Shown here piece after piece: positions 15,933-24,630 of a stretch of 37,515 nucleotides of DNA; positions within the stretch are counted from its first letter, which is position 1, and each line of letters begins with the position of its first letter. The position numbers and the translations under genes were made by a program. Below the pieces are notes generated by a model, which made no database searches, was not told the DNA's origin, and was given only the letters and a program-made list of their open reading frames with translations. This DNA comes from Soonwooa sp. (GTDB taxonomy: Bacteria; Bacteroidota; Bacteroidia; Flavobacteriales; Weeksellaceae), in NCBI RefSeq assembly GCF_030151385.1, contig NZ_JASLDS010000038.1, positions 1-37,515 on the forward strand, read 5' to 3'.

Positions 15933-17135
15933 TTATTTGCTAATTGATTTTTCATATTCTGATGTAGAAGCCCAAATTTTCTCTATTTCTGGCCAAACAT
16001 CATCTCTAAAATCGGTATCTGTGTTGACCAAAACAACCTTGCCAATTTTTGTTTTGGGATTAAAGTACATTGCCGTAAAAACGCCTGGATCTGAGCCATT
16101 GTGACCTATCATTTCGTTTTTAACTTTTAGAAAATCATCTCGAAACTCGATGAAAATTCCATAGGTTTCGGTTTTATTATTTTCTACAAATTGATGCTTT
16201 TCAAACAATTTTTTATAACTCTCTTGATTTAGTAATTGCCCTTTTCCGTGGTAACCGTTAATTAATTCTGAGAGAAACAATCCCAAATCGTGGCTGGAAG
16301 TTAGGAAACCGCCATCAGCATAGGTTGTAAGAAAATATTCGGCAATCATTTTTTCTTTGGTCGCAAATAAGCGTGAGCGTTTCGAAACATCAATGTCAGT
16401 ATAAGACCAACCCGAGTTTTCCATTTTTAAAGGTTTTAAAATATGCTCTTTTGTGAACGTACGATAGTCTTGTCCCGTAGCAGATTCTATTACCAAAGCG
16501 CAAAGTGCAGCAGCAATATTAGAATATTCCCTTTTTTCGCCAGGTTTTGAATTTAGAAATGTTTCCTTCTGATACCATTTTCCGCTTTCTGTTAAGCTAT
16601 TTTGAGTGTATTCACGCAAAGAAATCGCCATTTCTGGCTTACTGAAATAATCATAAACACCTTCATTATTATCGTGTTTATCTTTCTTCAAAATATAAGA
16701 TTTTGCATATACTTCGTCCAAATCTTGAATAGAAGAAGTGTGATAAGCCAAATGCTTAATTAAAATGGGAACTTCAGGATAATTGGGGTTTGTAATTTTA
16801 AACGGTAAATATTTATTAATTGGCTCATCTAAATTCAGTTTTCCTAATTCCTGTGCCTTCAACAAGGAAATTCCTATTAAAGTTTTGGAAATTGAAGCGA
16901 TATTTTGCGTTGTATTTTGCGTATACAATTGGTCTTGGTTAATAGTTGTAAACCCAAAACCATGCTCATAAATCGAACCTCTACTATTTACCACCGAAAC
17001 AGAAAAACCCATGATAGCACCTTTTTTATAAGTGTTTTCTAAGTTATTCGTGAGTGCTTGATTGGCAATTATTTGATGATTGGTCTTACAAGAAAGCAGT
17101 AGAATAAACGTAAAAAAAAGATAGATGTGCTTCAT
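15933..17135 (-). CDS. Beta-lactamase-fold serine hydrolase lipoprotein
   Basis: This is a third member of the PF00144-type serine hydrolase group, here as a lipoprotein: the signal MKHIYLFFTFILLLSC ends in a lipobox. All three active-site motifs are present: Ser81-Ile-Ser-Lys84, Tyr204-Ser-Asn206 and His345-Asn-Gly347 (GHNGSDPG). At 400 residues it has no TPR tail, unlike the two hydrolases downstream. It is probably an esterase or peptidase acting on envelope material; no substrate can be named. Its upstream region carries the second copy of the promoter block found at the 7TM-AraC gene, so common control is likely. Confidence 0.86.
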   Translation of the reverse strand: MKHIYLFFTFILLLSCKTNHQIIANQALTNNLENTYKKGAIMGFSVSVVNSRGSIYEHGFGFTTINQDQLYTQNTTQNIASISKTLIGISLLKAQELGKLNLDEPINKYLPFKITNPNYPEVPILIKHLAYHTSSIQDLDEVYAKSYILKKDKHDNNEGVYDYFSKPEMAISLREYTQNSLTESGKWYQKETFLNSKPGEKREYSNIAAALCALVIESATGQDYRTFTKEHILKPLKMENSGWSYTDIDVSKRSRLFATKEKMIAEYFLTTYADGGFLTSSHDLGLFLSELINGYHGKGQLLNQESYKKLFEKHQFVENNKTETYGIFIEFRDDFLKVKNEMIGHNGSDPGVFTAMYFNPKTKIGKVVLVNTDTDFRDDVWPEIEKIWASTSEYEKSISK

Positions 17136-17220
17136 GAACAGTATTATGCGTCGTTGTTTTGGTTTTGTAGTAATGAAAATAAAGGATTCCCAATAGTAGA
17201 AATGCGTTGCGATCCTTTTC

Positions 17221-17268
17221 TATTTTGTTTTTACTACAAAGACAAATTTAGTATTTCTTGGGGAATGT
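17221..17268 (-). promoter_or_regulatory. Promoter block B upstream of the serine hydrolase lipoprotein
   Basis: This is the second copy of the block at 15834-15881, in the same orientation, with a TAAATTTG box at 17243-17250. At the position matching the start codon of block A it reads ATA instead of ATG. The copy is about 85 bp upstream of the actual start at 17135, implying a leader near 100 bases. Confidence 0.6.
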
Positions 17269-17326
17269 AGGGAGTAAGAAGATGAATGATTCACAGATTT
17301 CACGACTCTTATCTCCGATTGCAAAC

Positions 17327-18169
17327 CTATTGCGTTTTGGCAACCAAGAAAAATTCACCATTGGAGGGAACAAGTTTGTCCGCTCGGTTTTTAAAATACA
17401 AATCCGTCATATCATTCGTAGAGATAATTCGTATGTCTTTGAAGCCAATTTTTTCCGCAAGTTTTGTGATTTCATCGAAACTAAAGAAACTAACAAAAGG
17501 AGTTCCAGAAGCTGCTGCTCCTTTAATCGAGATTTCCATCAAATGCTTATCCTCACCTTCAAGCTCTTCAATTGGCAGGTAGAACGAAATGGCAATCGTA
17601 GAATCGGATGCAAATGAGGATAATTTTTTCAAGGTATCTATTATGGCTTCTTGGCTAAGGTATAAGCTTACGCCAGTGCAGGAAACCACCGCTTGCTGCT
17701 TTATGTCAAATCCATTTTTGGTCAATTCATGCAGCCAAGAAGAGGTTTCAAAATCAACAGGTACAAAATGAAGATTTTCCGAAATCTCATAATTATTTTC
17801 TAGCAACCGCTCTTGTTTCCAAGCTAAAGTGCTGGGTTGGTCGATTTCAAAAATCTGGACATGTTCGCCAATTTCAGCATTGCGTTGGGCAAAACTATCA
17901 AGACCCGCACCAAGCAACACATATTGTTTGACACCCTTTGCAATTTGTTCTTTGGTTAAATCCTCAATAAAGCGGGCTCTGGCAACAATTGAAGCTCGAA
18001 GTGATTTGGTGAATTTCATGTCTGGTCGCTCTTGCCATCCTTCTTCAGGTTTAATTAAATGAAATCCGATTTCATCTTCAATAACAGACGGTTTGTCGTC
18101 TATTTGAACGTGCAAAGCCCTCCACAAAGCCGTTCGTAATGCCGTATTATCAGGTTGATTGTTCTCCAT
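17327..18169 (-). CDS. SAM-dependent methyltransferase, leucine-carboxyl-methyltransferase-like (TIGR00027 type)
   Basis: This class I methyltransferase resembles the PPM1/LCMT group known in bacteria as TIGR00027. The SAM-binding motif I is KQYVLLGAGLDSFAQR (about residues 81-96), followed by the acidic motif II VQIFEIDQPSTLAWKQERL. The C-terminal part contains the VSCTGVSLYLSQEAI block usual for this group. Substrates are mostly unknown; some relatives work in polyketide or mycolate pathways. It starts 2 bp before the end-to-start junction with the small unknown gene upstream, so the two are one operon. Confidence 0.85.
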   Translation of the reverse strand: MENNQPDNTALRTALWRALHVQIDDKPSVIEDEIGFHLIKPEEGWQERPDMKFTKSLRASIVARARFIEDLTKEQIAKGVKQYVLLGAGLDSFAQRNAEIGEHVQIFEIDQPSTLAWKQERLLENNYEISENLHFVPVDFETSSWLHELTKNGFDIKQQAVVSCTGVSLYLSQEAIIDTLKKLSSFASDSTIAISFYLPIEELEGEDKHLMEISIKGAAASGTPFVSFFSFDEITKLAEKIGFKDIRIISTNDMTDLYFKNRADKLVPSNGEFFLVAKTQ

Positions 18170-18171
18170 TT

Positions 18172-18693
18172 TTAAACTTCGTTTCTAGATGCTATTTTTC
18201 TTAATTTATCCGGCATAATATTTCCAGTCGCAATTAAATCATCATGATGGTTTATACAAACTAGCCATTCATATTTTTTAGATATTATGTACATTTCGTC
18301 GAACCACGTTTTATCAATAATTGTTTGAATATATTTGATTTTACCTTCATAAAACCAAAATTTATCTCCTTCATTAATTGTTTCATTCACGACATACCAA
18401 ACTGTTTCGGTATTATCTATCAAGCTGTCTAGGTAAAGCTCGGGTCTTGTTTCTAAATTCGAAAGAGAAAATGTATCCAATTTAAAATTTGTCCATAGCC
18501 AAAGAGGTTTTTGAGTAGGGTGAGTTAATTTACAGAATGTATGATATATTTTATCTTCAATTTGTTGCCAATTTCCATGAATAGGTAATGATCGAAAATC
18601 ACTGTCAAGAATTCCTTGGTCAGCAATTGCTTTGTTGATTTCAGTTCTTAAATCCGCCCAATTTTCTCTTAACAAATTTCTTTCTTTCCTCAT
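18172..18693 (-). CDS. Unknown small soluble protein
   Basis: This 173-residue protein has no signal peptide or membrane helix and looks cytoplasmic. It is rich in aromatic residues and Asp/Glu, with blocks such as ETVWYVVNETINEGDKFWFY and SKKYEWLVCINHHDDLI that resemble a widespread DUF (possibly DUF6756) whose members behave like immunity or SMI1-type proteins. I hold that comparison loosely. The gene ends 2 bp before the methyltransferase start, so it is the first gene of a two-gene operon. Confidence 0.55.
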   Translation of the reverse strand: MRKERNLLRENWADLRTEINKAIADQGILDSDFRSLPIHGNWQQIEDKIYHTFCKLTHPTQKPLWLWTNFKLDTFSLSNLETRPELYLDSLIDNTETVWYVVNETINEGDKFWFYEGKIKYIQTIIDKTWFDEMYIISKKYEWLVCINHHDDLIATGNIMPDKLRKIASRNEV

Positions 18694-19029
18694 CGTAATT
18701 GTATCTGTTATACAAAATACATTGTATAGTTGCCTATTTTTAGAATAGAAGCAGTTTGCGTTTTTTGCAATTATTTTTCAAAAGCCCTATCATTCAGCTT
18801 TAATCTACTTTCCTTGCCCATTTCAAAAAGCAAATTGTGATTCATTTAAATAAAAGCAACCTGAAATTCTGAAGATTTCACTTTATTAATACTAAACTAA
18901 GCTACAAAAAATATGCTAAAAGCGACTAGACTCCAGCCAAGAAAAATTATCAAAGGCATTCATTTTAACACTTAATTTATTCGGATTGCAAAAATTTCAG
19001 AAAACATAAAAGCAATATTTATCGCATCC
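18694..19029. other. Intergenic stretch without a recognised gene
   Basis: These 336 AT-rich bases have no convincing reading frame, no exact TAnnTTTG box facing the 18693 gene, and no T-tailed hairpin for the reductase gene that ends at 19030. I see nothing else in it. Confidence 0.5.
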
Positions 19030-19896
19030 TTACTTGAATTTACCGACATAATCTTTCACAAATTCCTCTAAAGTTCTGGCGGGTTTTCCCAAAATAGTTT
19101 TCACATTGTCGGATATTATTTCGGTTTCGCCGTTTCGTTGTGCCGTATCGTAGGATATAAAGGTATCAATCAGTGTTTGTGGCATTCCAGCTTTCCCCAT
19201 TTCTTGTCTGGCTTGCTCCAACGAAATCGGAATGTAAGTCACCTTTTCGTCAATAGCACTACTAATAGCATTGGCAACATCGTAATAATTTACCGCTTTA
19301 TCGCAGGTTAGTAAATAGATTTTATCGTAATGCAATTCTGCTGATGTCAGGCATTTGAAAGCAACTTCGGCAATATCTCTCGCATCAACATACGCCCTTT
19401 TTCCGCTTCCTGTTGATTCCTGAAAACGGCGTTCTTTTTTTACACTTTCGGCGATGTCTCCCAGCCAATTTTGCATGATTCCGTTTGGACGCAACATCGT
19501 GTAATGCATGCCCGATTCAATCAGAAAATTTTCAATAATTCCATGCGTTTGTGGAATGTAAAAGCTTGAGTTTTTATCCGCGGCACCCGAAGATAGTTTT
19601 ACAATATGCTTTACACCACACTGTTTTGCGGCTTTGATGACGTTTTTTTGTTCTTCAACGAAATTGGCGCTAAGTCCCGAAAGTAGAAAAACCGCTTCGG
19701 AAGCCTCCATTGTTGCATAAAGGCTTTCTATATCCGAAATATCTGCTTTTTTCCATTCAATAAAAGGAAGTGAAACTACATTTTCCAAATTTCGGGTTAC
19801 AGCGACAGTCGCCACTTTTGCGTAGGATAAATGTTGAAGCAGTAAAGACCCAATTTTTCCTGTTGCACCAAAAACAGTGATTTTTTTGTTTTCCAT
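19030..19896 (-). CDS. NmrA/atypical SDR family NAD(P)-binding reductase
   Basis: This is a Rossmann-fold protein of the NmrA-like atypical short-chain dehydrogenase group. The cofactor loop ITVFGATGKIGSLLL lies at the N-terminus, followed by the DISD acidic turn and a VFLLSG strand. Relatives act as NAD(P)H-sensing regulators or quinone/azo reductases (QorB-like). The active-site Tyr-x-x-x-Lys of classical SDRs is not evident. The start is placed at the ATG at 19896 (288 residues), which puts the Rossmann strand right at the start; the upstream TTG overlaps the promoter box. It sits downstream of an AraC regulator in the same direction and may be its target. Confidence 0.83.
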   Translation of the reverse strand: MENKKITVFGATGKIGSLLLQHLSYAKVATVAVTRNLENVVSLPFIEWKKADISDIESLYATMEASEAVFLLSGLSANFVEEQKNVIKAAKQCGVKHIVKLSSGAADKNSSFYIPQTHGIIENFLIESGMHYTMLRPNGIMQNWLGDIAESVKKERRFQESTGSGKRAYVDARDIAEVAFKCLTSAELHYDKIYLLTCDKAVNYYDVANAISSAIDEKVTYIPISLEQARQEMGKAGMPQTLIDTFISYDTAQRNGETEIISDNVKTILGKPARTLEEFVKDYVGKFK

Positions 19897-19917
19897 TTTT
19901 AAAATATTATTGTGATA

Positions 19918-19925
19918 CAAAGGTA
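19918..19925 (-). promoter_or_regulatory. -7 box of the NmrA-type reductase
   Basis: Minus-strand TACCTTTG is an exact TAnnTTTG match, 21 bases before the ATG at 19896 and inside the gap after the AraC gene. The reductase therefore can be transcribed on its own. Confidence 0.55.
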
Positions 19926-19968
19926 TTTTGGTGAAAAAGCAAAAAATAGAACAAAGCCGACAAGACTA

Positions 19969-20769
19969 TTATTTCAGTTCTGGAAAATTAGGAGATTGTT
20001 CATCTGTTTTTGAAAGAAATTGTTTCGGAGTCATCCCCGAAAATCTTAAAAACTCTCGATTAAAATGCGATTGATCGGCATAAGCATGTTGGTAAGCGAT
20101 TTCGGTAAGGGAAGTGAAATTTCCTTCACGAATACTTTCCAAAGCTGCTTGAAATCTACAAATTCTAAAAAATAGTTTAGGCGAAATACCAACATCACTT
20201 TTAAAAATTCGTTCCAAAGAGCGCTCCGAAATATTTAACGCTTTCTGAATTTCTAGCAAACTATCATTGTTTTCGGTGTTGATTTTTCCAATAGCATAAA
20301 GCGTTTTGAGGTTTTCACGATGTTTGTTTTTTGCAATTTGAAGCAAAAGAAAATCAGAAATAATTTTCACTCTTTTTTCAAAGCTATTGGCGTTGAGAAG
20401 TTGCTCGGTCAAATCATTTTTTACAATGTCATTCAGGTCGATATATTCGTCTGTGAGCTCGTTGGCATCCATTCCAAAAATAGATTTTATCGCCGTTGGT
20501 TCTAATTGTACATAGATATTTCGATACTTGTTTTGAACTGTTTTTTGAGAATTTGAAGTCGTTAAACCATGCAAAAATAGTTGTGGCAATTTCCCTTTGC
20601 TTTCGTACAAAAAAGATTCAGGATTTTCCTGAAAAACAAGTCCAGCACTGCCATCAGCAATCACTTTGAAAGTCTTATTCTGATGATGCAAACTGTCATC
20701 TTCCAACAATCCAAAAGACCTAACATAAGGTCTTAATTCATTTTGTGGAATTATTTCGGTGTACATCAT
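19969..20769 (-). CDS. AraC-family transcriptional regulator
   Basis: This 266-residue soluble regulator has an N-terminal ligand-type domain (DUF6597-like, beginning YTEIIPQNELRPYVRSF) and a C-terminal AraC double helix-turn-helix: LNISERSLERIFKSDVGISP, then the second helix pair with AYADQSHFNREFLRFSGMTP. The N-terminal domain pattern is typical of regulators next to small oxidoreductases. The reductase gene starts 72 bp downstream of its stop. Two ATG codons open the frame (20769 and 20766); either could be used. Confidence 0.88.
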   Translation of the reverse strand: MMYTEIIPQNELRPYVRSFGLLEDDSLHHQNKTFKVIADGSAGLVFQENPESFLYESKGKLPQLFLHGLTTSNSQKTVQNKYRNIYVQLEPTAIKSIFGMDANELTDEYIDLNDIVKNDLTEQLLNANSFEKRVKIISDFLLLQIAKNKHRENLKTLYAIGKINTENNDSLLEIQKALNISERSLERIFKSDVGISPKLFFRICRFQAALESIREGNFTSLTEIAYQHAYADQSHFNREFLRFSGMTPKQFLSKTDEQSPNFPELK

Positions 20770-20913
20770 TTTAGCATAAAATTATGAGCTTTTACTTTGT
20801 GAAAATCTCTTTTTTTAAAGAGTATTCATCAAGTAAAATGCCAATTTATTTTTAAAAGATTGAAATTCTTTAATAAAGATTTTCGACGCTAAAACTTCAC
20901 ATAAGATTTAGAT

Positions 20914-21555
20914 TTAATTGTTGTAAATCCATTCTTTGGTTGGTAAAATCCAATCGTCCAACGCCTTGAACAAAAATCCGTGACTGAGTCCCGTATTCAA
21001 AACTAATTCTTTAAAATATTTGATATTTGAATTGCTATATCTTTTTTGTTTGGATAATAATTCGCTGTCGGTATCGCTCTTTTCGGTTATCGACAGTATT
21101 TTTCCATACAATTTGAAATTTTTATTCAAGTTCATGGAATCATTTTTAAAGCTGGAACCGATGATAACAAATTTAAGCTTAGGATTCTTCGAAAAATAAG
21201 AAACATATTGCGCAATATAGCCACCTTGCGACGTTCCTACAACGGAAATGCGATTAAACGGAATTCCGTTTCTGTGCAAACTATCAATTTGAGTGATAAT
21301 CTTTCTTGCGTAAAGCTGAGGGTCAGTATATGCTTTTCTTTTTTCGGAAATTATTATTGAATTTTTGGTTTTCAACTTATCCAAAATGGATTGATATTCT
21401 GGGATTCCATATTGTGGATGTGCTTCGTCAAGAGCATGAGTTTCCAGAAATTTGTTGTGCAAAAAGAAAACATATTCCTTTTGTTTGGTTTTCTGCGCAT
21501 TAATTATCAACCCAAAAAGCGCAAAGATTAGGATTAGTAATTTCTTGGGAGTCAT
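20914..21555 (-). CDS. Exported alpha/beta-hydrolase-like protein
   Basis: This 213-residue protein has a signal peptide (MTPKKLLILIFALFGLIINAQ). The nucleophile elbow VVGTSQGGYIAQYVS fits G-x-S-x-G of alpha/beta hydrolases, with the strand YVFFLHN before it. The C-terminal GLSHGFLFKALDDWI supplies a candidate catalytic His. It is short for the fold, lacking a lid domain. The substrate is unknown; a periplasmic esterase is the likeliest role. The gene starts 40 bp after gldG ends and may be read through from the gld operon. Confidence 0.68.
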   Translation of the reverse strand: MTPKKLLILIFALFGLIINAQKTKQKEYVFFLHNKFLETHALDEAHPQYGIPEYQSILDKLKTKNSIIISEKRKAYTDPQLYARKIITQIDSLHRNGIPFNRISVVGTSQGGYIAQYVSYFSKNPKLKFVIIGSSFKNDSMNLNKNFKLYGKILSITEKSDTDSELLSKQKRYSNSNIKYFKELVLNTGLSHGFLFKALDDWILPTKEWIYNN

Positions 21556-21595
21556 TTGGTTAAGTTAATGCTTAAAATAAAATGGTGCTTTTATT

Positions 21596-23251
21596 TTATG
21601 AGAATCTCTTTTTTCTGAGCCAAAAGAATAATGCGCCAAGTACACCGAGAATTCCGAGTGGTAAAAGCAAGTTTAACCATTGCCATTTTTGACGTTCCGC
21701 ATCGGTGCGTTGCTTGTCAAGAAGTCGCATTTCGATGTTTCGGTTTCGAAGTTCCATAAGATTGGAATCGTCCAAAAGATAATCGAGCGAGTTTCTAAGG
21801 AATTGTTCGTTGCCATAACGTTGTTGCGTCATATAATCGAAACCAAGAGGCATCGCTTGACCTTTAACGGTTTGATTTCGCGCGATGTCGCCATCTGCAA
21901 TAACAATCATTTTGTTAAAAGGACTTTGGTTTTTAAAATTCGGAAAGCCATTTTTCTCACTTCGAGTAGCATAAGCCGACTGGAATTTTCCTTCCAACGA
22001 CACTGCGAAAATTTTCGGTGACGACACTTGCTCCATAACGCCAACACTGTCCATTTTTACCATTTCGGAAAGCGAAACATAATTAGGAACCGTTTTGGTT
22101 ATCGTTTTGTTACTCGATTCAAATAGAACATTGAACTTCGTGTTTTTTCGTGAAAGCGTATCAATAGAAGTTGGAAATTCGAATTTTACAGGATTAATGT
22201 TTTTGGTAATCGCATTTTGATTTTGAGCAATTCCAAGAGGGAAATAAGGCCACATCAAATTTGTAAATTGAGGATTTCCTGCAACTTCACCAGTTACCAA
22301 ACGAATCATCGCGGATTGCTTCATATCCTTAACCAAACCTGGATTGACACGAACGCCGTAACTGAACATCATATCTGTCAAATTCATATCAACAGGATAT
22401 GCCATAATTTTTTTTGAACGGAAAAGTGTGTCCATTTCTGCGTTAACAGCATCCAACATCCAAAGGCTTTTTCCGCCATTCATAATGTATTGGTCGATAA
22501 TAACTTTTTCGTTGGTAGTGAAAGCTTTGCGCGGTTTTGCAATCACCAAAGCATCCATTTGTTTTAATCTAGGAATATCGGCTGTGCTAAGTTCTGTTTT
22601 GTTTTCTGGGATAATTGGACCAACATCGTAATTCTCCAAAGCCATATCGATAAAGCTGGTGAATTCTTGTTTCCCCAATTCGTCTTGATTAACCAAGAAA
22701 CCAATTTTTTTCTTGTGTTCTTCGGTCATCGCTTTGATGTTTGAAGCAAAATTATACTCCAAACTTTCAATGGATTTGTTAAGTTGTTCGCTAGAGTCAA
22801 TGCCAGTTTGTTGTACAATCAACGGAATCGAAAATCCATAATTATCGTACTTAATCGCGGCATAAGGATACATCACGATATTCGTGATTTTTCCGTCTTT
22901 GATGTCTGGCAACATTGACGGTTGCATTCCCATTGCTTGCAACGTGTCCATTGGGATTTTTTCTGCAATTGGGTCGCGAAATTTATAATCGATTTTTGGA
23001 TTTATCTTTCGAAATTCGTCCAAAAGGAATTTGGTTTCGTTTTGTAACTGTTTAAAAGAAGCTGGAAAATCACCATCAAGATAAACCTCAATCATTACAG
23101 GTTTTTTGATGGACTCCAAAGTTTTAATCGTCGCATCAGAAAGTGTATAGCGCTTCTCGGAAGTTAGGTCAAATCGTTTGTAGAAAATACCGAAAATGCC
23201 TAACAACAGCAAGAGTCCTACGAGAATATATATGATTTTGTTTTTATTCAT
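21596..23251 (-). CDS. gldG: Gliding motility-associated ABC component GldG
   Basis: GldG is the auxiliary membrane-anchored subunit of the GldA-GldF-GldG ABC transporter linked to gliding in Flavobacterium johnsoniae; its exact substrate is not known. The 551-residue length fits. There is a single N-terminal helix (residues about 7-27), a large periplasmic region with the ABC-type uncharacterised domain (KKPVMIEVYLDGDFPASFKQL, and the later GGKSLWMLDAVNAEMDTL), and a C-terminal helix near residues 527-546 followed by basic residues. It starts 21 bp after gldF. No gldA lies in the window, as is usual. Confidence 0.93.
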   Translation of the reverse strand: MNKNKIIYILVGLLLLLGIFGIFYKRFDLTSEKRYTLSDATIKTLESIKKPVMIEVYLDGDFPASFKQLQNETKFLLDEFRKINPKIDYKFRDPIAEKIPMDTLQAMGMQPSMLPDIKDGKITNIVMYPYAAIKYDNYGFSIPLIVQQTGIDSSEQLNKSIESLEYNFASNIKAMTEEHKKKIGFLVNQDELGKQEFTSFIDMALENYDVGPIIPENKTELSTADIPRLKQMDALVIAKPRKAFTTNEKVIIDQYIMNGGKSLWMLDAVNAEMDTLFRSKKIMAYPVDMNLTDMMFSYGVRVNPGLVKDMKQSAMIRLVTGEVAGNPQFTNLMWPYFPLGIAQNQNAITKNINPVKFEFPTSIDTLSRKNTKFNVLFESSNKTITKTVPNYVSLSEMVKMDSVGVMEQVSSPKIFAVSLEGKFQSAYATRSEKNGFPNFKNQSPFNKMIVIADGDIARNQTVKGQAMPLGFDYMTQQRYGNEQFLRNSLDYLLDDSNLMELRNRNIEMRLLDKQRTDAERQKWQWLNLLLPLGILGVLGALFFWLRKKRFS

Positions 23252-23272
23252 TTTTAAAAAATATAGGAAGTT

Positions 23273-24001
23273 TTACTTCTTTTTTGATACCGAAAATTGA
23301 GCGATTTTAAGACAAATAAACATCACTAATACAAAATAAAATACATCTCGAGTATCGATAAGTCCTCTTGTGAAAGATATAAAATGTTGATAAAATCCAA
23401 AATTTTGCAAGATAAAATCCGCACCGCCAAGCAACTTATAACTTGCCAATTGTTCGATGCCAAAATACATCACAAAACAAAGTAAAACCCCAAGCAAATA
23501 TGCCATAATTTGGTTTGACGAAAACGATGATGCGAGAATGCCTAAAGCAGAAAATCCACCAATTAAAAATATCAATCCAAAATAGCTTCCAAAGGTCATT
23601 CCCATATCGATATTGCCCTCAGGAATTCCTAAATTATAAACCGTGTAGAAATAAATTAATGACGGAATTAAACACAAAATACCAATGGTCCACACCGAAA
23701 AGAATTTACCATTAATAATATCCGAAATTTTTAAAGGTTGAGAAAATAACCACAACAAAGTTCCAGATTGTTGTTCTTCTGCCAAGCTTCGCATCGTTAA
23801 AGCGGGAATGATGAACATCAATAACCAAGGCGCTAACACAAAAAAGCTTTGTAGGGAAGCCGTTCCGATGTCTAAAATGTTAAAACTATTTTCGAAGAAG
23901 AAAAGAAATAAAGCTGATACAAAACTAAAAGCGGCAATGATAACCCACGCGCTCCAGTTTCCGAAATAGCTCCAAAGTTCTTTTTTTAATATTGCAAACA
24001 T
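23273..24001 (-). CDS. gldF: Gliding motility-associated ABC permease GldF
   Basis: GldF is the ABC-2 type inner-membrane permease of the Gld ABC transporter. It has 242 residues with six hydrophobic helices. The N-terminus MFAILKKELWSYFGNWSAWV and the loop MRSLAEEQQSGTLLWLFSQP are characteristic of the family. It is first in the gldF-gldG pair. Presence of the pair does not prove gliding, since many non-motile Weeksellaceae keep it. Confidence 0.92.
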   Translation of the reverse strand: MFAILKKELWSYFGNWSAWVIIAAFSFVSALFLFFFENSFNILDIGTASLQSFFVLAPWLLMFIIPALTMRSLAEEQQSGTLLWLFSQPLKISDIINGKFFSVWTIGILCLIPSLIYFYTVYNLGIPEGNIDMGMTFGSYFGLIFLIGGFSALGILASSFSSNQIMAYLLGVLLCFVMYFGIEQLASYKLLGGADFILQNFGFYQHFISFTRGLIDTRDVFYFVLVMFICLKIAQFSVSKKK

Positions 24002-24010
24002 GCTTCTTTG

Positions 24011-24038
24011 TAGTGTTTTGTGTATAGTGTTTTGTTTT
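24011..24038. repeat. Heptamer remnant upstream of gldF
   Basis: Four in-phase heptamers: TAGTGTT, TTGTGTA, TAGTGTT, TTGTTTT. TAGTGTT read on the minus strand is AACACTA, a rotation of the TAAACAC unit of the array at 101-233. This looks like a decayed, inverted copy of the same repeat family, 10 bp upstream of the gldF start. Confidence 0.65.
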
Positions 24039-24070
24039 CGGCCAAATGTTATTTTGCTTCCAACTTAAAA

Positions 24071-24616
24071 TTATTTTTTTCCTTTGTTTACCAATTTAAC
24101 AGTTGCCATAATAAGCACTATGATAACGATAAAACCTAGTAATAATTGCCACCAATATTCGATAATATAAGATTTAAGAATTACGGTAAAAACAATTGCA
24201 AATAAAAGGAAAGTTGCAATTTCGTTGATTTGTCTTAATTTGATATTAGAGGTTTCTAAAGTTTTTCCATTTAAGGTTTGGAGATTTTTTGTTTTTTTCC
24301 AAGCCCAAATATGGTAAGCTAAAAGTCCAATCAAAAAAGTTAATTTCAGATGGAACCATCCCATTTTCATTATCCCAGAATTGAGTCCAATCATTATTAA
24401 ACCACAAGAAAGCATAATAATGCCTGCTGGGGCGATGATGATGTTCCATAATCTTTTTGCCATGTACGCGTATTGCTCACGCAGAACATTTTGTTTGTTT
24501 GCTTCGAAATCGTCGGTGTCTTTATAATAAACAAAAATCCTTGGCAAATAAAACATTCCAGCAAAATAGCTGACCATGAAGATAATGTGAATCGCTTTGA
24601 TAATCAAATAGAGCAC
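24071..24616 (-). CDS. hemJ: Protoporphyrinogen IX oxidase HemJ (CopD-like fold)
   Basis: HemJ oxidises protoporphyrinogen IX to protoporphyrin IX in haem synthesis, using a haem-binding membrane fold. At 181 residues with four to five helices it matches. Conserved features include IKAIHIIFMVSYFAGMFYLP with the early His, PRIFVYY, and GWFHLKLTFLIGLLAYHIW, which holds the H-x-K pair essential in the family. The start is a GTG at 24616; the product MLYLIIKAIH then begins exactly like homologues. An exact promoter box ends 14 bases upstream. Confidence 0.85.
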   Translation of the reverse strand: MLYLIIKAIHIIFMVSYFAGMFYLPRIFVYYKDTDDFEANKQNVLREQYAYMAKRLWNIIIAPAGIIMLSCGLIMIGLNSGIMKMGWFHLKLTFLIGLLAYHIWAWKKTKNLQTLNGKTLETSNIKLRQINEIATFLLFAIVFTVILKSYIIEYWWQLLLGFIVIIVLIMATVKLVNKGKK

Positions 24617-24630
24617 GTGTCAAATTTTTG

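Noticed and set aside
17258..17617. 119-codon plus-strand reading frame
   Set aside because: It overlaps the methyltransferase gene in antisense and has no recognisable features or promoter.
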